From positions 1,306,693 to 1,370,692 of the forward strand of contig JAZAYU010000085.1 in assembly GCA_038501625.1 (NCBI GenBank): 64,000 nucleotides of DNA, read 5' to 3'. A program made the position numbers and the translations under genes. The notes beneath the pieces are model-generated. The model worked only from the letters and a program-made list of their open reading frames with translations. It had not been told where the DNA came from and did not search any database. Of this stretch, positions 10,785 to 23,289 are shown piece by piece. The DNA comes from Corbicula japonica (Eukaryota > Mollusca > Bivalvia > Venerida > Cyrenidae). Position 1 is the first letter of the stretch. Each line of letters opens with the position of its first letter.

Positions 10785-11760
10785 GACTTTCACACCTAAC
10801 AAAGATTTACAAAATTTAATATGTAATTGTTCAATGTCTTTGAAATTAAAGACTCCCCAAAATTCTGAGCCATACATCAAGATGGGTAAAAACATGTAAT
10901 TAAAAATATAAATTGGTTTTGTGTCTATTTAAACTCTTTTGAAATCTTTAGCTACAAATGCCTGGAATGATCAGGTCTTTTCCAGATCAATTCATATTAA
11001 ATTTTTCAGAATATTTGAATTCGATATCGAGTTAAGTAAAACAATCATCCTGCTCAATAACACGCTCACTATTAAAAAAATGCAACATGTTAAAGGGAAA
11101 TATGCAGGGTCGAGCAGGTGTACTCGGTTAAATCATAGGATAGGAAACACCATTTATATATCTTTTTATAAAATATTGGTTTGAAATATTTCGGGGGTAA
11201 ATCAATATTTGAGATTCAAATAATGATATTCAACTGATTAATGACCTTTTTCGCAAATCTGTTCCATTCATCAATTCTGCACATCTCCCTTTAAGTCTCT
11301 TTTCTGCTTTCAGAAACACAATGTTTAGTTTTAGCCACATACTTTTTAAGAATGCGAATAATGCTGTACTGTTGTATATTGTATTGTTTGAAATAGAATA
11401 TACTTTACTGTGCACGCTTATATATTTGCCGCTCTAAGTTGTCTGTTAAAGATTCAGTCATATAATAAAACTCAATGTAGAAACACACTTGTGTTCGTCT
11501 CAATAATCACAGTTGTGATTGCCATATCTTAACAACAACAATATAACAATGCATAATCATCAAGTTCTCGGCTGCTGGTAAAACACACATATCATCTGCT
11601 AATATGTCATTAATACATAGATACATGTATAATCAATTTTAGTTTACTGATTAACATTAATATTATTTTAAAATGTCATTAGTGAATAATTATTAAATGC
11701 AACGGGAAAATGGCTCCCCTTGTTTCACTCCAAAGGTAATGTCGAAAAAGTCTGACATAT
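10785..11760 (-). pseudogene. Decayed LINE reverse transcriptase, C-terminal half
   Basis: On the minus strand three RT landmarks appear in the correct order. FGVKQGEP (about 11715-11750) is the conserved segment before the catalytic box. A weak ADDM (about 11585-11640) stands where YADD is expected. LPILMYGSEFWG (about 10850-10890), followed by IEQLHIKFCKSLLGVK, is the typical end of the RT domain of non-LTR elements. Stops and frame changes separate them, so it is dead. A homologous relic lies in copy B at 54640-55215, so the insertion predates the segmental duplication. The clade is not assigned. Confidence 0.75.
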
Positions 11761-12682
11761 TAAAATGTTAGCTTATTTTCACATATTTACATTTTTATAT
11801 AAACATTTTATCATGTTTAACATTTTGCAGCTACAGGAAAACCTTTTCCGACCATTTATACAGTTTTACCTTCATTGCATCATGAATCACAAATAACAGA
11901 AAAAGCAAAATGAACTTAATAGAAGATAAAAAAAAACAAATTAGTTCCAAAAGACAGGCTACATTTTATGATTGTAGTCAAACAACACTGTTCTCTTTGT
12001 ATGTTCTAGTTGCAGCTTGATAACCACTCTTGATTTTATCCATACACCCCAGTTGCAAATGCATCAAGACAAAACTCTTTTCAACTCAGATCTCTTGTGT
12101 TCAATCATGTCATTAAAATGACAAAATGTGATTTCGACAAATTAACAACTTTTTACAGGAGTAAATCGCATGCAGAACACATTTAATAAGGTGATATACA
12201 ATCTGGTAATATTTTGTAAACAATTACATGAAATATATAATATAAATAGCAAGATATATCGAAGGGTCAAATGGAAACAAAATATTTCGTTTTTCATTTC
12301 CAAGTAGACATTGTAGTGATATATCTTAGATACTATATTCTACGGGATATCATAGAGACTAGATATTATGATTGCAGTCATACAACAAAATTCTCAATTA
12401 CCCCATATTGACTGCTGTTTATGATTGCAGTCATACAACAAAGTTCTAATAGCATCAAATACACTTTACATTTGCAATCAAACAGCCCAATTCTAATTTC
12501 ATGTTAATTATTAAACTTAAAGATTTCATCCAAACATCCCGTTGTAATAGCATCATATTGACTGCTGTTTATGATTGCAATCAAACAACACAGTTTTAAG
12601 TGCGTTTTTACAAAATCCTAACTGCATCATCATGACTGCACTTTATGATTGTAGTAAATTACTAGTAATACAACTCAGATCT
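11761..12682. repeat. Dispersed TTTATGATTGCAGTCA motif, five to six copies
   Basis: Variants of TTTATGATTGCAGTCATACA recur near 11965, 12366, 12418, 12467, 12570 and 12640 at irregular spacing. Two further copies lie in copy B near 55284 and 55338. This looks like a broken old tandem repeat. No gene is seen here. Confidence 0.55.
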
Positions 12683-12823
12683 GATGCACTGGCGCTTGAC
12701 CAGCCGCCCTACCCACTTTTTTCTGGTTAAAATGGTGTATAGTTTCTGATGTTATTCAAATCTATTAAACTATGCGAAAATTCACTGTCAAAATCGTAGT
12801 TATAAAAAATCCATTTTCTATGT
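12683..12823. repeat. Direct repeat, right copy, flanking LINE relic
   Basis: It matches 10618-10784, sharing GGCGCTTGACCAGCCGCC, AAAATGGTGT and TGTCAAAATCGT. It is slightly shorter and diverged. Confidence 0.65.
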
Positions 12824-13261
12824 ATATACCGATAATTGATTATAAACATTAAGTATTTTTTTCCTTTTGGATAGAATGGAACAATATAATGACTTGACAA
12901 AATTTTAACAAGAAAACAAGGGTGTATTGGTAAGGATTGGCAGGGTGTGTGTCACCACAAGTTATCTGATGGTACCGCTTAAACAGTACATATTTTTATC
13001 ATTACCATGCATGCATTATAACATATTCATTCTCTTTTACACAATGCACCCTAACGTTGACCATACAGATCTAATTTATAAGGCATTTAGGGTAAACATA
13101 TTTAATGTATAAAAATACAAACAGACAATTTCCTTCAGGGAATGTCCCTCGAATTTAAAGAAGGAAAATACGCCGTTAAAAACAATAATGCTACACGATC
13201 TGCCATTTGATATAAATATTTACATTATATAGAAATGATAGATTCATTTAAAAGATTTTAA
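12824..13261. other. No gene seen
   Basis: AT-rich non-coding DNA. The part after about 13110 is shared with copy B (AATGCTACACGATCT.CCATTTGATATAAA near 13187 and 56408). Confidence 0.5.
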
Positions 13262-13665
13262 GGTCTGTCGAATGTGTCAGCCATATTGTTTAGAAAAATA
13301 TGAGGTGTCATTATGAAATTAATGTTTATTCTGGCATTTTGAATAAAATATATACTAGCCCAAATTTCTAAACCGCCACCTAATATAAGTGGAATTTTCT
13401 AAGTCGACTTGTAAGCTATTCTAAAGAAAATTGGGATGAAGAATGATGAATATAAGACACACACATCAGTTAAATTATTTTATTAAAACATAATGATTTC
13501 ATTTACAAAATTAACTGCAAATCACCAATGTGCCGAAATTCATTTTCACAAAAAACATCAACATTAGGGCTAGTATATTTATAAAAAATGCAATACCGGT
13601 ATAAATTATACATGTAATATTATTTTGACATTGCTAATTTTCACAACAATATGGCTGACACACTG
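13262..13665. repeat. Foldback element with GTGTCAGCCATATTGTT arms
   Basis: GTGTCAGCCATATTGTT near 13276 is repeated inverted as AACAATATGGCTGACAC near 13645. A shorter version with the same arms exists in copy B at about 56470-56615. Copy A has extra internal sequence bounded by TATACTAGCCC and GGGCTAGTATA, which looks like a second inserted TIR element of about 210 bp. Confidence 0.65.
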
Positions 13666-14235
13666 GATGGAACTTGAAGGTGGATACAAACGCTTTTGAT
13701 TCTTATGTAATATAGGACTCAACATCAAATAAATCAATAATAAAAACACAGTTCTTCAGTTCTCGTCAAGAGTTTACACTGCCGTGTTCTATTTTAAGCA
13801 GGGCAGGAAAATCATCTACTGCCTTAATGGCATAAGAAATACATATAGGCGCATGTCACGCGACCAAGTGCATTAATTTATTATTTACCAGTTTACACTA
13901 AATCTTGTTTAATAATGGTGCATGTACAGATTTGATGAAACCTAGCTTTGATATTTTTTAAATTTGCAACCAGATTCTTATACAACCAGATTCTTATAGA
14001 TCAACTTTAAACATATTGAATGGTTGTAACGTATGCAGCATACAAAGTCATACAGATGTTTAAGGTGATCATATAGAGTTTTTTTTAATTTTAAAGATGT
14101 TTACAATTACAATGATAAAAACTACTTAAATGAGACATAAAAAGCAAGTACACACATAACGTATTCATAAAGTTTATTCATGTTCAAAATTCGGTCACTT
14201 TCATCAATGTTTCCTGGGCCCAGGATTATCAAACA

Positions 14236-14515
14236 TATACTTAAAGAAATAAGAAACGTAACTTCTTTAAACACAAAATATGTTTCGTGATTAAAGAAGT
14301 TGCGTTTTTAATTTCTTTCACGTTATAATATGTATTTGAAGAAATTAGATACGCAACTTCTTTAAACACAAAATATGTTTCGTGAGTAAAGAAGTTGCGT
14401 TTTAATTTCTTTCACTATATAATATGTATTTGAAGAAATTAGAAACGCAACTTCTTTAAACATGATTTTTTTTCTTGTTTTAAGCAGTTGCGTTTCTAAT
14501 TTCTTTAAGAATATA
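14236..14515. repeat. Tandem array of three hairpins (AAGAAATTAGAAACGCAACTTCTTT)
   Basis: A segment reading AAGAAATTAGAAACGCAAC then TTCTTT is followed after a loop by its inverse, and this is repeated about three times with ~95-bp spacing. The second and third units are nearly perfect stems of about 24 bp. The start of the same array is visible at 63985-64000 in copy B, where the window ends. Confidence 0.8.
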
Positions 14516-15640
14516 TTGTCGTAAGGTTGCAACTGGAATATTTTGAGACAACTATATACACGTAACTGAAAAATCACTTCATAAACAATATTTGTTTATT
14601 AATTGTTTCATAAACACTTATGAGAATTATTCATTTTCTCTTGTTTTAAGCAGGTTATTATTAAATAAATCTTATTCGTTCCACCCTGGATCATCTGAAA
14701 TCTTAGGCCCATGAATACATGTACAATTAGAGAGTCCAGTCATTGAACTTCCGTTTAGCTGAAATAAGACTCTTGCAAACAGCAACACAGCTTGAACTTT
14801 TTCACTAAACAGGTAGCAGGTAGCTATCTTTTACCAAGACAATATAAAATTGGCTGGCAAACATCCACTTGTTAGATTGGCAATGATTTTATTTTACGAG
14901 AGTGACTTATTTGAAAATAAAGTCAATTTTCAATAAGTGCCACAAAGTATGTACATGCACAAAAACCATTTAACAAAGGTAAACATATGTTTAGTATGAT
15001 TACTAATTGAATAGCTGCACACAATTATGAATTACATATTTTTCACGTACATGTATGAAAGTCAGTATTTTTGTTATAAAACGTTCCAGCTCCGGTTAAG
15101 CCATGCTCGTCACCCATTTGAATTATCATTAACCTCTTTACACCAAAGCTTCTTAAATAATAATAAAAATGCAGATTTGATAAAAATTAGCTTACACTGT
15201 GTCTTTTTTATTTACCACCAGATTCTTATTTTTCACCTTCAAACAAATTGAATAACGGTAATATACAAAGTCATACAGCCCAATGTTCAAGGTTACCATT
15301 ATTTGTTTTAAAATATTTATAGTTACATTAACAATGACTAAAACGACATAGAAATAGAGACATAGCCAGTAAAACACATTCATAACGTTTCTAAATGGTC
15401 AAGCATGAACTCTGTCACTTTGTTAAATGTTTCCTAGGCCAAGGATTTCAAACATTGACTGAAAATAGTTCCAAAACGTCAAGTATTAACGTATTAACTT
15501 GTCTACTAATTTTTCATAGACATTTTCAACAATATTCTGAATTTAATTGAAAATGGTTTTGTATGAAACTTATTATTTGAAGCTTTGAACTTTGTTGCAA
15601 TAAGATATTCAAGATTGAAACAACTCACATTTATTTTTTA
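14516..15640. repeat. Diverged extra copy of the 13.9-14.2 kb block at about 15190-15460
   Basis: The order ACCAGATTCTTAT, CAAAGTCATACAG, TCACTTTGTTAAATGTTTCCTAGGCC in 15218-15440 parallels 13970-14222 (ATTCTTATA, CAAAGTCATACAG, CACTTTCATCAATGTTTCCTGGGCC). It is a third, older copy of this part of the segmental duplication. The stretch 14516-15190 holds nothing recognisable. Confidence 0.6.
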
Positions 15641-15644
15641 AAAT

Positions 15645-15806
15645 AATAAATAGAGGATACAACATGAGTGATCATTTTATACTGAAATTATTAAACGAGT
15701 CGTAAATCGATTTAAAACGAGGCTTTTGCCGAGTTTTATATCGATTTAGATGTCGAGTTTAATTATTTCAGTATAAAATGAACACGAATGATGTATTCTA
15801 TTTATC
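15645..15806. mobile_element. 162-bp foldback (MITE-like palindrome)
   Basis: The left arm runs TAAATAGAGGATAC, CATTTTATACTGAAATTA, TAAATCGATTTAAAAC. The right arm is its inverse, ending GTATTCTATTTA. The two arms cover nearly the whole element, with a short loop near GGCTTTTGCC. Confidence 0.75.
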
Positions 15807-16126
15807 ACATACCATGAACAACGAGCAAAATCTATGAGTTGACCCTTTCTATCGCCCAGTAGAGCGAAATTAAAAAATAAGCTAGTCCCCCAAAGAATTT
15901 ATCACTGTTTCCCTATTTGCCAAAACAAGTAAAAAATAAATAAATAAAATTAACTTCACCAGAGTCTAGATTAGAAATGTGTCCACAGGACACGGATGCC
16001 CCCGCTATGCATCGTTTTCAGATACTAAAGTGCAATGATGGGAATAATAACATTTCAAAGACAGTGATGTTCGAGTAATTATAAGAATATGCATAAACTT
16101 GATGATCAAGTAAATTATTTGTATTT
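15807..16126. other. No gene seen
   Basis: AT-rich spacer between a foldback and a tandem array. No recognisable feature. Confidence 0.4.
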
Positions 16127-17400
16127 GTGGCACCGTCGTTTTCTCATTACGGAAATGTCTGTGAAGGAGTTGGTGGTAATGCAATGCAATGTCATAGTGA
16201 ACATTTGTGCCAAGTTATTTTGAAATCCCTTCATTCAAAAAGAAGTTATAGCCCGAACAGGTCAATTCAAGTTTTAGTAACTGTGACCTTGACCGTAGAC
16301 TTACAGGCATGGGTAATGTACGCAACACACCGCCTTGTCATGGTGAACATTTGTGCTAAGTTATTTTGTAAACCCTCCATTCAAAACAAAGTTATAGCCC
16401 GGACAAGAAAATTCTAATTTTAGTAACAGTGACCTTGACCTTGGACCTACAGGCATGGACATGGTACACGACTCACCACCTTGTCATGGTGAACATTTCT
16501 GCCATGTTATTTCGAAATTACTCTATTCCTAACGAAGTAAGAACCCTGACAAGAAAATTCTATTTTAGTAACAGTGACATTGACCTTGGACCTACAGGCA
16601 TGGGCATGGTACGGGACACACCATCTTGTCATGATGAACATTTGTGTCAAGTTGTTTTGAAATCAATCTATTCCTAACAAAGTTACAGCCCGGACAAGAG
16701 AATTCTATTATTATTTACAGTGACCTTGACATGGGCATGTTACGCGATACACCGCCCTGTCATGGTGAAGATTTGTGTCAAGTTATTTTGAATTCCCTCC
16801 ATTTATAATGAAGTTACAGCCCGGACAAGAAAATTCTATTTTTAGTAACAGTGACCTTGACCTTGGACCTTCAGGCTTAGGTATTGTGCGGACACACTGC
16901 CTTATCATAGTGAACATTTGTGCAAAGTTATTTTGAAATCCCTCCATTCATAACAAAGTAGCAGCCCGGACAAGAGAATTCTATTTTTAGTAACAGTGAC
17001 CTTGACCTTTGACCTACAGGCATGGGCATGATACGCAACACATCGCCCTGTCATGGTGAACATTTGTGCCAAGCTTTTTTGAAATCCCTCTATTCATAAC
17101 AAAATAACATACCGGACAAGAAAATTCTATTTTTAGTAACAGTGACCTTTACCTTGTGCATGTACGTGACATACTGTCTTGATATGGTGATCAATTATAC
17201 CAAGTTATTTAAAAATCCAATAAGAAATAACAAAGTTACAGAGCGGACAAGATTTTGCAAGAAAATTCTGTTTTTAGTAACAGTGACCTTGACCTTGGAC
17301 CTACAGGCGTGGGTATTGTCACGACACACCGCCTTGTTATGGTGAACATTTGTGCCAAGTTATTTTGAAATCCCTCCATTCCAAACGAAGTTAAGGGCAA
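16127..17400 (+). repeat. ~145-bp tandem array, about eight copies (pearl-like core)
   Basis: CAGTGACCTTGACCTTGGACC recurs near 16281, 16427, 16572, 16717, 16849, 16994, 17138 and 17279. Each copy continues with CAGGCATGGG, ACACACCGCC, TGTCATGGTGAACATTTGTG and CCCGGACAAGA. Divergence between copies is moderate. The unit length and style match the core repeats of bivalve pearl-type non-autonomous elements. The ACGG tail and terminal hairpin are not obvious here, so this copy may be truncated. Confidence 0.8.
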
Positions 17401-17745
17401 AGTGTATATTTTTCTTAACACAAAATGTAAGCGAAAAAGGGGTATAATTTGAAAAAATATTGGAAGCAGGGTTATGGGTCTTTTTGGTTATGATGTAGAT
17501 TTTGATGGTGAAAATATATTTCAAGCTTCAAGGCAGTATCTCAAGTAGTTTTAAAGTTATGGGCAAAATGAATATTTTGCTTAACACAAAATATAAGAAA
17601 CAAGATATATTCCTATTAAAACTAATGTAAATGGAAGTATCAAAGGGCCATAACTTCTGAACGGAATATGTAAGAGCAAAACCCCACCTTTATGCACACC
17701 AACATACCAGGCCAAGCATTGTGGTAAAGTTTCATCAAATTTCCA
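17401..17745. other. Spacer with a weak ~160-bp duplication, no gene
   Basis: GGGCAAA.TG.ATATTTT then CTTAACACAAAATATAAG appears twice, near 17397 and 17562. It looks like the edge of the preceding element type. No coding potential is seen. Confidence 0.45.
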
Positions 17746-20700
17746 GCTCAGATGACCAATGTGTAAGGTGTGAGGCCGTGTCAGATGTTTGGCAGAGTCA
17801 GGTCAGATGACAGAATGTGTCAGGTGTGTGGCCGTGTCAGATGTTTGGCAGTCAGGTCAGATGACCGAATATGTCAGCTGTGAGGCCCTGTCAGATGTTT
17901 GGCAGCGTCAGGTAAGATGACAGAATGTGTCAGGTGTGTGGCCGTGTCAGATGTTTGGCAGTCAGATCAGATGACAGAATGTGTCAGGTGTGAGGCCGTG
18001 TCAGATGTTTGGCAGTCAGGTCAGATGGCAGAATGTGACAGGTGTGAGTACGTGTCAGATGTTATGCAGAGTAAGGTCAAATGACAGAATGTGTCAGGTG
18101 TGAGGCTGTGTCAGATGTTTGGCTGAATGAGGTCAGAGGACAGAATGTGTCAGGTGTGAGGCCGTGTCAGCTGTTTTGCAGTCAGGTCAGAGGACAGAAT
18201 GTGTCAGGTGTGAGGCTGTGTCAGACGTTTGTCAGAATCAGGTAAGATGAAAGAATCTGTAAAGCTGTGTCAGATGTTTGGCAGAGTCGGGTCAAATGAC
18301 AGAATATGTCAGGTGTGAGTCTTTGTCAGATGTTTTGCTGAATCAGATCAGATGACAGAATGTATCAGGTGTGAGGCCATGTCAGATGTTTGCCAGAGTC
18401 AGGTAACATGACAGAATGTGTCAGGTGTAAGGCCATATCAGATATTTTGCATAGTCAGATCAGATGATAGAATGTGTCAGGTGTGAGGCCATGTCATATG
18501 TTTGGAAGAGTCATGTGGAAGATAGAATGTGTCAGGAGTGAAGCTTTGTCAGATGTTTGACATATTCAGGCCAGAAGACCGAATGTGTCAGGTGTAAGGC
18601 TGTGTCAGATGATTGCTTAGTAAGATCAGATGAACTAATGTGTGAAGCTGTGTCCGATATTTGGCAGAGTCAGATCAGATTAAGATGATTTGTAAGATGA
18701 TTTGCAGGGTCAGATGACAGAATGTTTCAGGCGTGAGGCTGTGTCAGATGTTTGCAGAGTCAGGTCAGATGACAGAATGTGGCAGGTGAAAAGCTGTGTC
18801 AGATGTTTGGCTGAATGAAGTCAAATGACAGAAAGTGTCAGGTGTGAAGCTGTGTCAGATGTTTGGCAGAGTCATGTCAGAAGACAGAATGTGTGAGGTG
18901 TGGGGCTGTGTCAGATGTTTGTCTGGGTCAGATGACAGAATGCGTCGGGTGTGAAGCTGTCAGATGTTTGGCAGAATCAGGCCAGACGTCAGAATCTGTG
19001 AAGCTGTGTCAGATGTTTGGCAGAGTCAGGTCAAATGACAGAATGTTTCAGGTGTGAGGCTGTGTCAGATGTGTGGCAGAGTCAGGTCAGATGACAGATT
19101 GTGTCTGGTGTGAAGCTGTGTCAGATGTTTGGTAGAGTCAGGTCAGATGACAGAATGTGTCAAGTGTGAGTCTGTGTCAGATGTTTGGCTGAATCAGATC
19201 AGATGACCGAAAGTGTCAGGTGTGAGGCTGTGTCGGATGTTCTGCTGAGTCAGGTCAGATGACCGAAATGTAAAGCTGTGTCAGATGTTTGGCAGAGTCA
19301 GGTCAGATGACAGAATGTTTCTGGTGTGAGGCTATGTCAGATGTTTTTCTGAATCAGATCAGATGACAGAATGTGTCAGGTGTGAAGCCCTTGTCAGATG
19401 TTTAGCAAAGTCAGGTCATATGACAGAATGTTTCCGGTGTGAGTCTGTTTTAGATGTTTGGCAGAGTTATGTGCGAAGATAGACTGTGTAAGGTGTGAAG
19501 CCGTGTCAGATGTTATGCAGAGTCATGTCAGATGACAGATTGTTTCAGCCGTGAAGTTGTGTCAGATGTTTGGCTGAATAAGTCAGATGACAGAATGTGC
19601 CAGGTGTGAATTTGTGTCAGATGTTTGGCAGAGTCAGGTCAGATGACAGAATGTGTCAGGTGTGAAGCTGTGTCAGATGTTTGGTTGAATCAGGTCAGAT
19701 GACAGAATGTTTCAGGTGTGAAGTTGTGTCAGATGTTTGGCAGAGTCAGGTCAGATGACAGAATGTGTCAGGTGTGAAACTGTGTCAGATGTTTGGCTGA
19801 GTCAAGCCAGATGACAGAATGTGTCAGGTTTGAAGTTGCGTCAGATATTTGGCAGAGTCAGGTCAGATGACAGCAGGTGTCAGGTTAGAATCTGTGTCAG
19901 ATTTTATGCAGAATCAGGTCAGATGAAAGAATCTGCGAAGCTGTATCAGATGTTTGGCTGTGTCAGGTCAAATGACAGAATGTGTCAGGTGTGAGTCTTT
20001 GTCAGATGTTTGGCTGAATCAGATGAGATGACAGAATGTGTCTGGTGTGAGTCTTTGTCAGATGTTTGGCTTAATCAGATCTGATGACAGAATGTGTCAG
20101 GTGTGAGTCTTTGTCAGATGTTTGGCTGAATCAGATCAGATGACAGAATGTGTCAGGTGTGAGTCTTTGTCAGATGTTTGGCTGAATCAGATCAGATGAC
20201 AGAATGTGTCAGGTGTGAGTCTTTGTCAGATGTTTGGTTGAATCATATCAGATGACAGAATATGTCAGGTGTGAGTCTTTGTCAAATGTTTGGCAGAGTC
20301 AGGTCAGATGACAGAATGTGTCAGGTGTGAAGCTGTGTCAGGTGTGAAGCTGTGTCAGATGTTTGGCAGAGTCAGGTCAGATGACAGAATATTTCAGGTG
20401 TGAGTATATGTCAGATGTTTGGCTGAGTCATGTGAGAAGATAGAATGTGTCAAGTGTGAGGCTGTGTCAGATGTTTTGCAGAGTCATGTGAGAAAATGGA
20501 ATGTGTAAAGTTTGAAGTTGTGTCAGGTATTTGGCTGAATCAGATAAGATGACAGAATGTGTCAGGTTTGAGGCTGTGTCAGATGTTTGGCTGAATCAGA
20601 TCAGATGACAGAATGTGTCAGGTGTGAAGCTGTGTCAGATGTTTGGCTGAATCAGATCAGATGACAGAATGTGTCATGTGTGAAGCTGTGTCAGATGTTT

Positions 20701-21960
20701 GGCAGAGCCGCACCAGATGACAGAATGTGTCAGGTGTGAGTCTTTGTCAGATGTTAGGCTGAATCAGATCAGATGACAAAATGTGTCAGGTGTGAAGCTG
20801 TGGCAGATGTTTGGCTGAATCAGATCAGATGACAGAATTTGTAAGGTGTGAGGCTGCGTCAGATGTTATGCAGAGTCAGGTCAGATGACAGAATGTTTCA
20901 GGTGTGAGTCTGTGTCAGATGTTTGGCAGAGTCAGTTCGGATGACAGAATGTGTGAGGTGTGTGTCTGTGTCAGATGTTTGGCAGAGTCATGTGAGAAGA
21001 TAAAGTGTGTCAAGTGTGAGGCTGTGTCAGATGTTTGGCAGAGTCATTTGAAAAGTTTGAATGTGTCAGGTTTGAAGCTGTTTCAGATGTTTGGCTGAAT
21101 CAGATCAGATGACAGAATGTGTCAGGTGTGAAGCTGTGTCAGATGTTTGGCTGAATCACATCAGATGACAGAATGTGTCAGGTGTGAAGCTTTGTCAGAT
21201 GTTTGGCAGAGTCAGGTCAAATGACATAATGTTTCAGGTTTGAGGCTGTGTCAGATGTTTGGCTGAATTAGATCAGATGACAGAATGTGTCGGTAGTAAG
21301 GCTGTGTCAAATGTTTGGCAGAGTCAGATGCGAATTTTTCAGGTGTGAGTCTGTGTCAGATGTTTGGCAGAGTCAGGTCAGATGACAGAATGTGTCAGGT
21401 GTGAGTCTGTGTCAGATGTTTGGCAGAGTCAGGTCAGATGACAGAATGTTTCAGGTGTGAAGCGGTGTCAGGTGTGAAGCTGTGTCAGATGTTTGGCAGA
21501 GTCAGGCCAGATGACAGAATGTTTCAGGTGTGAGTCTGTGTCAGATATTTGGCAGAGTCATGTGAGAAGAAAGAATGTGTCAAGTGTGGTGAGGCTCTGT
21601 CAGATGTTTGGCAGAGTCATGTGAGAAGATGGAATGTGTCAGGTTTGAAGCTGTGTCAGATGTTTGGCTGAATCAGATCAGATGACAGAATGTGTCAGGT
21701 GTGAATCTGTGTCAGATGTTTGGCAGAGTCAGGCCAGATGACAGAATGTTTCAGGTGTGAGTCTGTGTCAGATATTTGGCAGAGTCATGTGAGAAGAAAG
21801 AATGTGTCAAGTGTGGTGAGGCTCTGTCAGATGTTTGGCAGAGTCATGTGAGAAGATGGAATGTGTCAGGTTTGAAGCTGTGTCAGATGTTTGGCTGAAT
21901 CAGATCAGATGACAGAATGTTTCAGGTTTGAAGCTGTGTCAGATGTTATGCTGATTCTGG
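17746..21960 (+). repeat. 56-bp satellite, about 75 units
   Basis: The unit reads GTGTCAGGTGTGAAGCTGTG, TCAGATGTTTGGCAGAGTCA, GGTCAGATGACAGAAT (56 bp). Units vary at set positions (CAGAGTCAGG or TGAATCAGA). Some units are partly duplicated, as near 20330 and 21465. A four-unit block with a distinctive GTGAGAAGAAAGAATG segment occurs twice, 227 bp apart (21558 and 21785), showing recent local amplification. The period is not a multiple of three and reading frames are short. Several AGATGACAGAATG blocks could be protein-binding sites, but nothing shows this directly. Confidence 0.95.
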
Positions 21961-22800
21961 TCAGAAACAGAATGTGGCAGGAATCAGACTTTGTCAGTTG
22001 TGAAGCTGTGTCAGATGTTAGGCTGAGTCAGCTCAGATGACAAAATGTGTCAGGTGTGAAGCCGTGTCAGATGTTTGGCTGATTCTGGTCAGAAAACAGA
22101 ATGTGGCAGGACTGTTTCAGGTTAGATGACAAATTGCCTCCATAGTTGGGCTGATTCATGTTAGAAGACATAATGCGCCCGGTGTCAGGCTGTGTCAGGA
22201 CTGTCTAGGATCAGATGACACAGTATGTTAAGATTCAGGCTGTGTCATATTTCGGACTGTATCCGACTAGATGTGATAAGAAGTGCAAGGTCGGGTGATA
22301 TAATGTGCCTGGAGCCGGGCTATGTCTGGTTTCAGACAGTGAATGGTCAGCTGACGGAATGTGTCATAAGTCAGTCTGTTTTAGGTGTCGGACTGTGCCA
22401 AGTCAGACGACAAATATATTACTAGTCAGGCTGTTAGATATAAGACTGTGTCCAGATAACAGAACGTGTCATTTTGTTTAAGGTTTCGGACTCCTTCAGG
22501 ACAGACGACAAATATGTTACTTGTCAGGCTAATAGTTGTAGACTGTGCCTAGCTGATGACATTTTTGCCTCGGGAGTAAGTAGTCATGGTGTTTTATGTG
22601 TTGGACGGAATCAGATGTCACGATGTTTCGGGAGTCAGGCTGTGTCAGGGTTTGGACTGCCAGATGACCTACGAGTAATGTTTCAGGACTAAGGATGTCT
22701 GATTGTATAAGATTCGATGATACGATGTGTCCGGAGTTAGGCCGTGTCGATTGCCGGACCATTGTAGGTCATAATATGATAGGTGTGTTGAATGATTCTG
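21961..22800 (+). repeat. Decayed edge of the 56-bp satellite
   Basis: TCAGGCTGTGTCAG, GACTGTGTC and AGATGACA.A words continue but with growing divergence and irregular spacing until about 22800. This fits a satellite whose edge is no longer homogenised. Confidence 0.7.
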
Positions 22801-23280
22801 AGTATAGATTCATTTACATCAGAAGTTACCCCTGTCACTATTTAAAAGCACATGGCAGTAAGGGTGACATAGGACATAGGTAAACTACATTGGAAATGTA
22901 AAACAGACCCTTATTATATGATGTTATTAATTTTTAAGGGCTTCAAACTCCCCATGTCGACAAAGCTGTGTAGGAGCACATTTGTCGGGGTCAAATTCGT
23001 CTCACCTATGTCCGATGCGGTCGCATTTTGTCTCAAATAAGATATATCGGACCTCAAATATCTAAGCAAAAAACACATTAATTTTGTGTGACACGTGTGC
23101 TCTGATCAATTTTTAAGGGCCAAGAAAGCACGTTTGTCAAGTGTTATTTTTTAACGAAATACAAGCACACTATTTGTCACATATTTTCCACGGCAGAAAA
23201 AAATCTTCGAATCGAGGTTCATCGTATTACCTTTGTCATGTGTAATCACTAATAGTTTTTTTCTAATACGGAATCGACCG
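22801..23280. other. No gene seen
   Basis: No maintained ORF. The phrase GTAGGAGCACATTTGTCG near 22970 is similar, inverted, to GTGTGCTCCTAC near 29850, a minor dispersed word. Confidence 0.4.
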
Positions 23281-23289
23281 CTTCGCGCG

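Larger units (their letters stand above)
5940..14257 (+). repeat. Segmental duplication, copy A
   Basis: Blocks of this interval match 52910-64000 in the same order and orientation. Examples: 6040-6350 with 53030-53375; 9935-10160 with 53927-54120; 10790-11760 with 54640-55215; 12190-12360 with 55450-55615; 13110-13310 with 56335-56510; 13570-13800 with 56570-56745; and 13800-14257 with 63600-64000. Identity by eye is well below that of a recent copy, with many indels. Copy A has gained a 42-bp minisatellite and a TIR element that copy B lacks. The outer limits are approximate. Confidence 0.85.

Noticed and set aside
17746..22800. CRISPR-like array
   Set aside because: There are no unique spacers between constant repeats; the whole 56-bp unit repeats, and this is a eukaryotic satellite.
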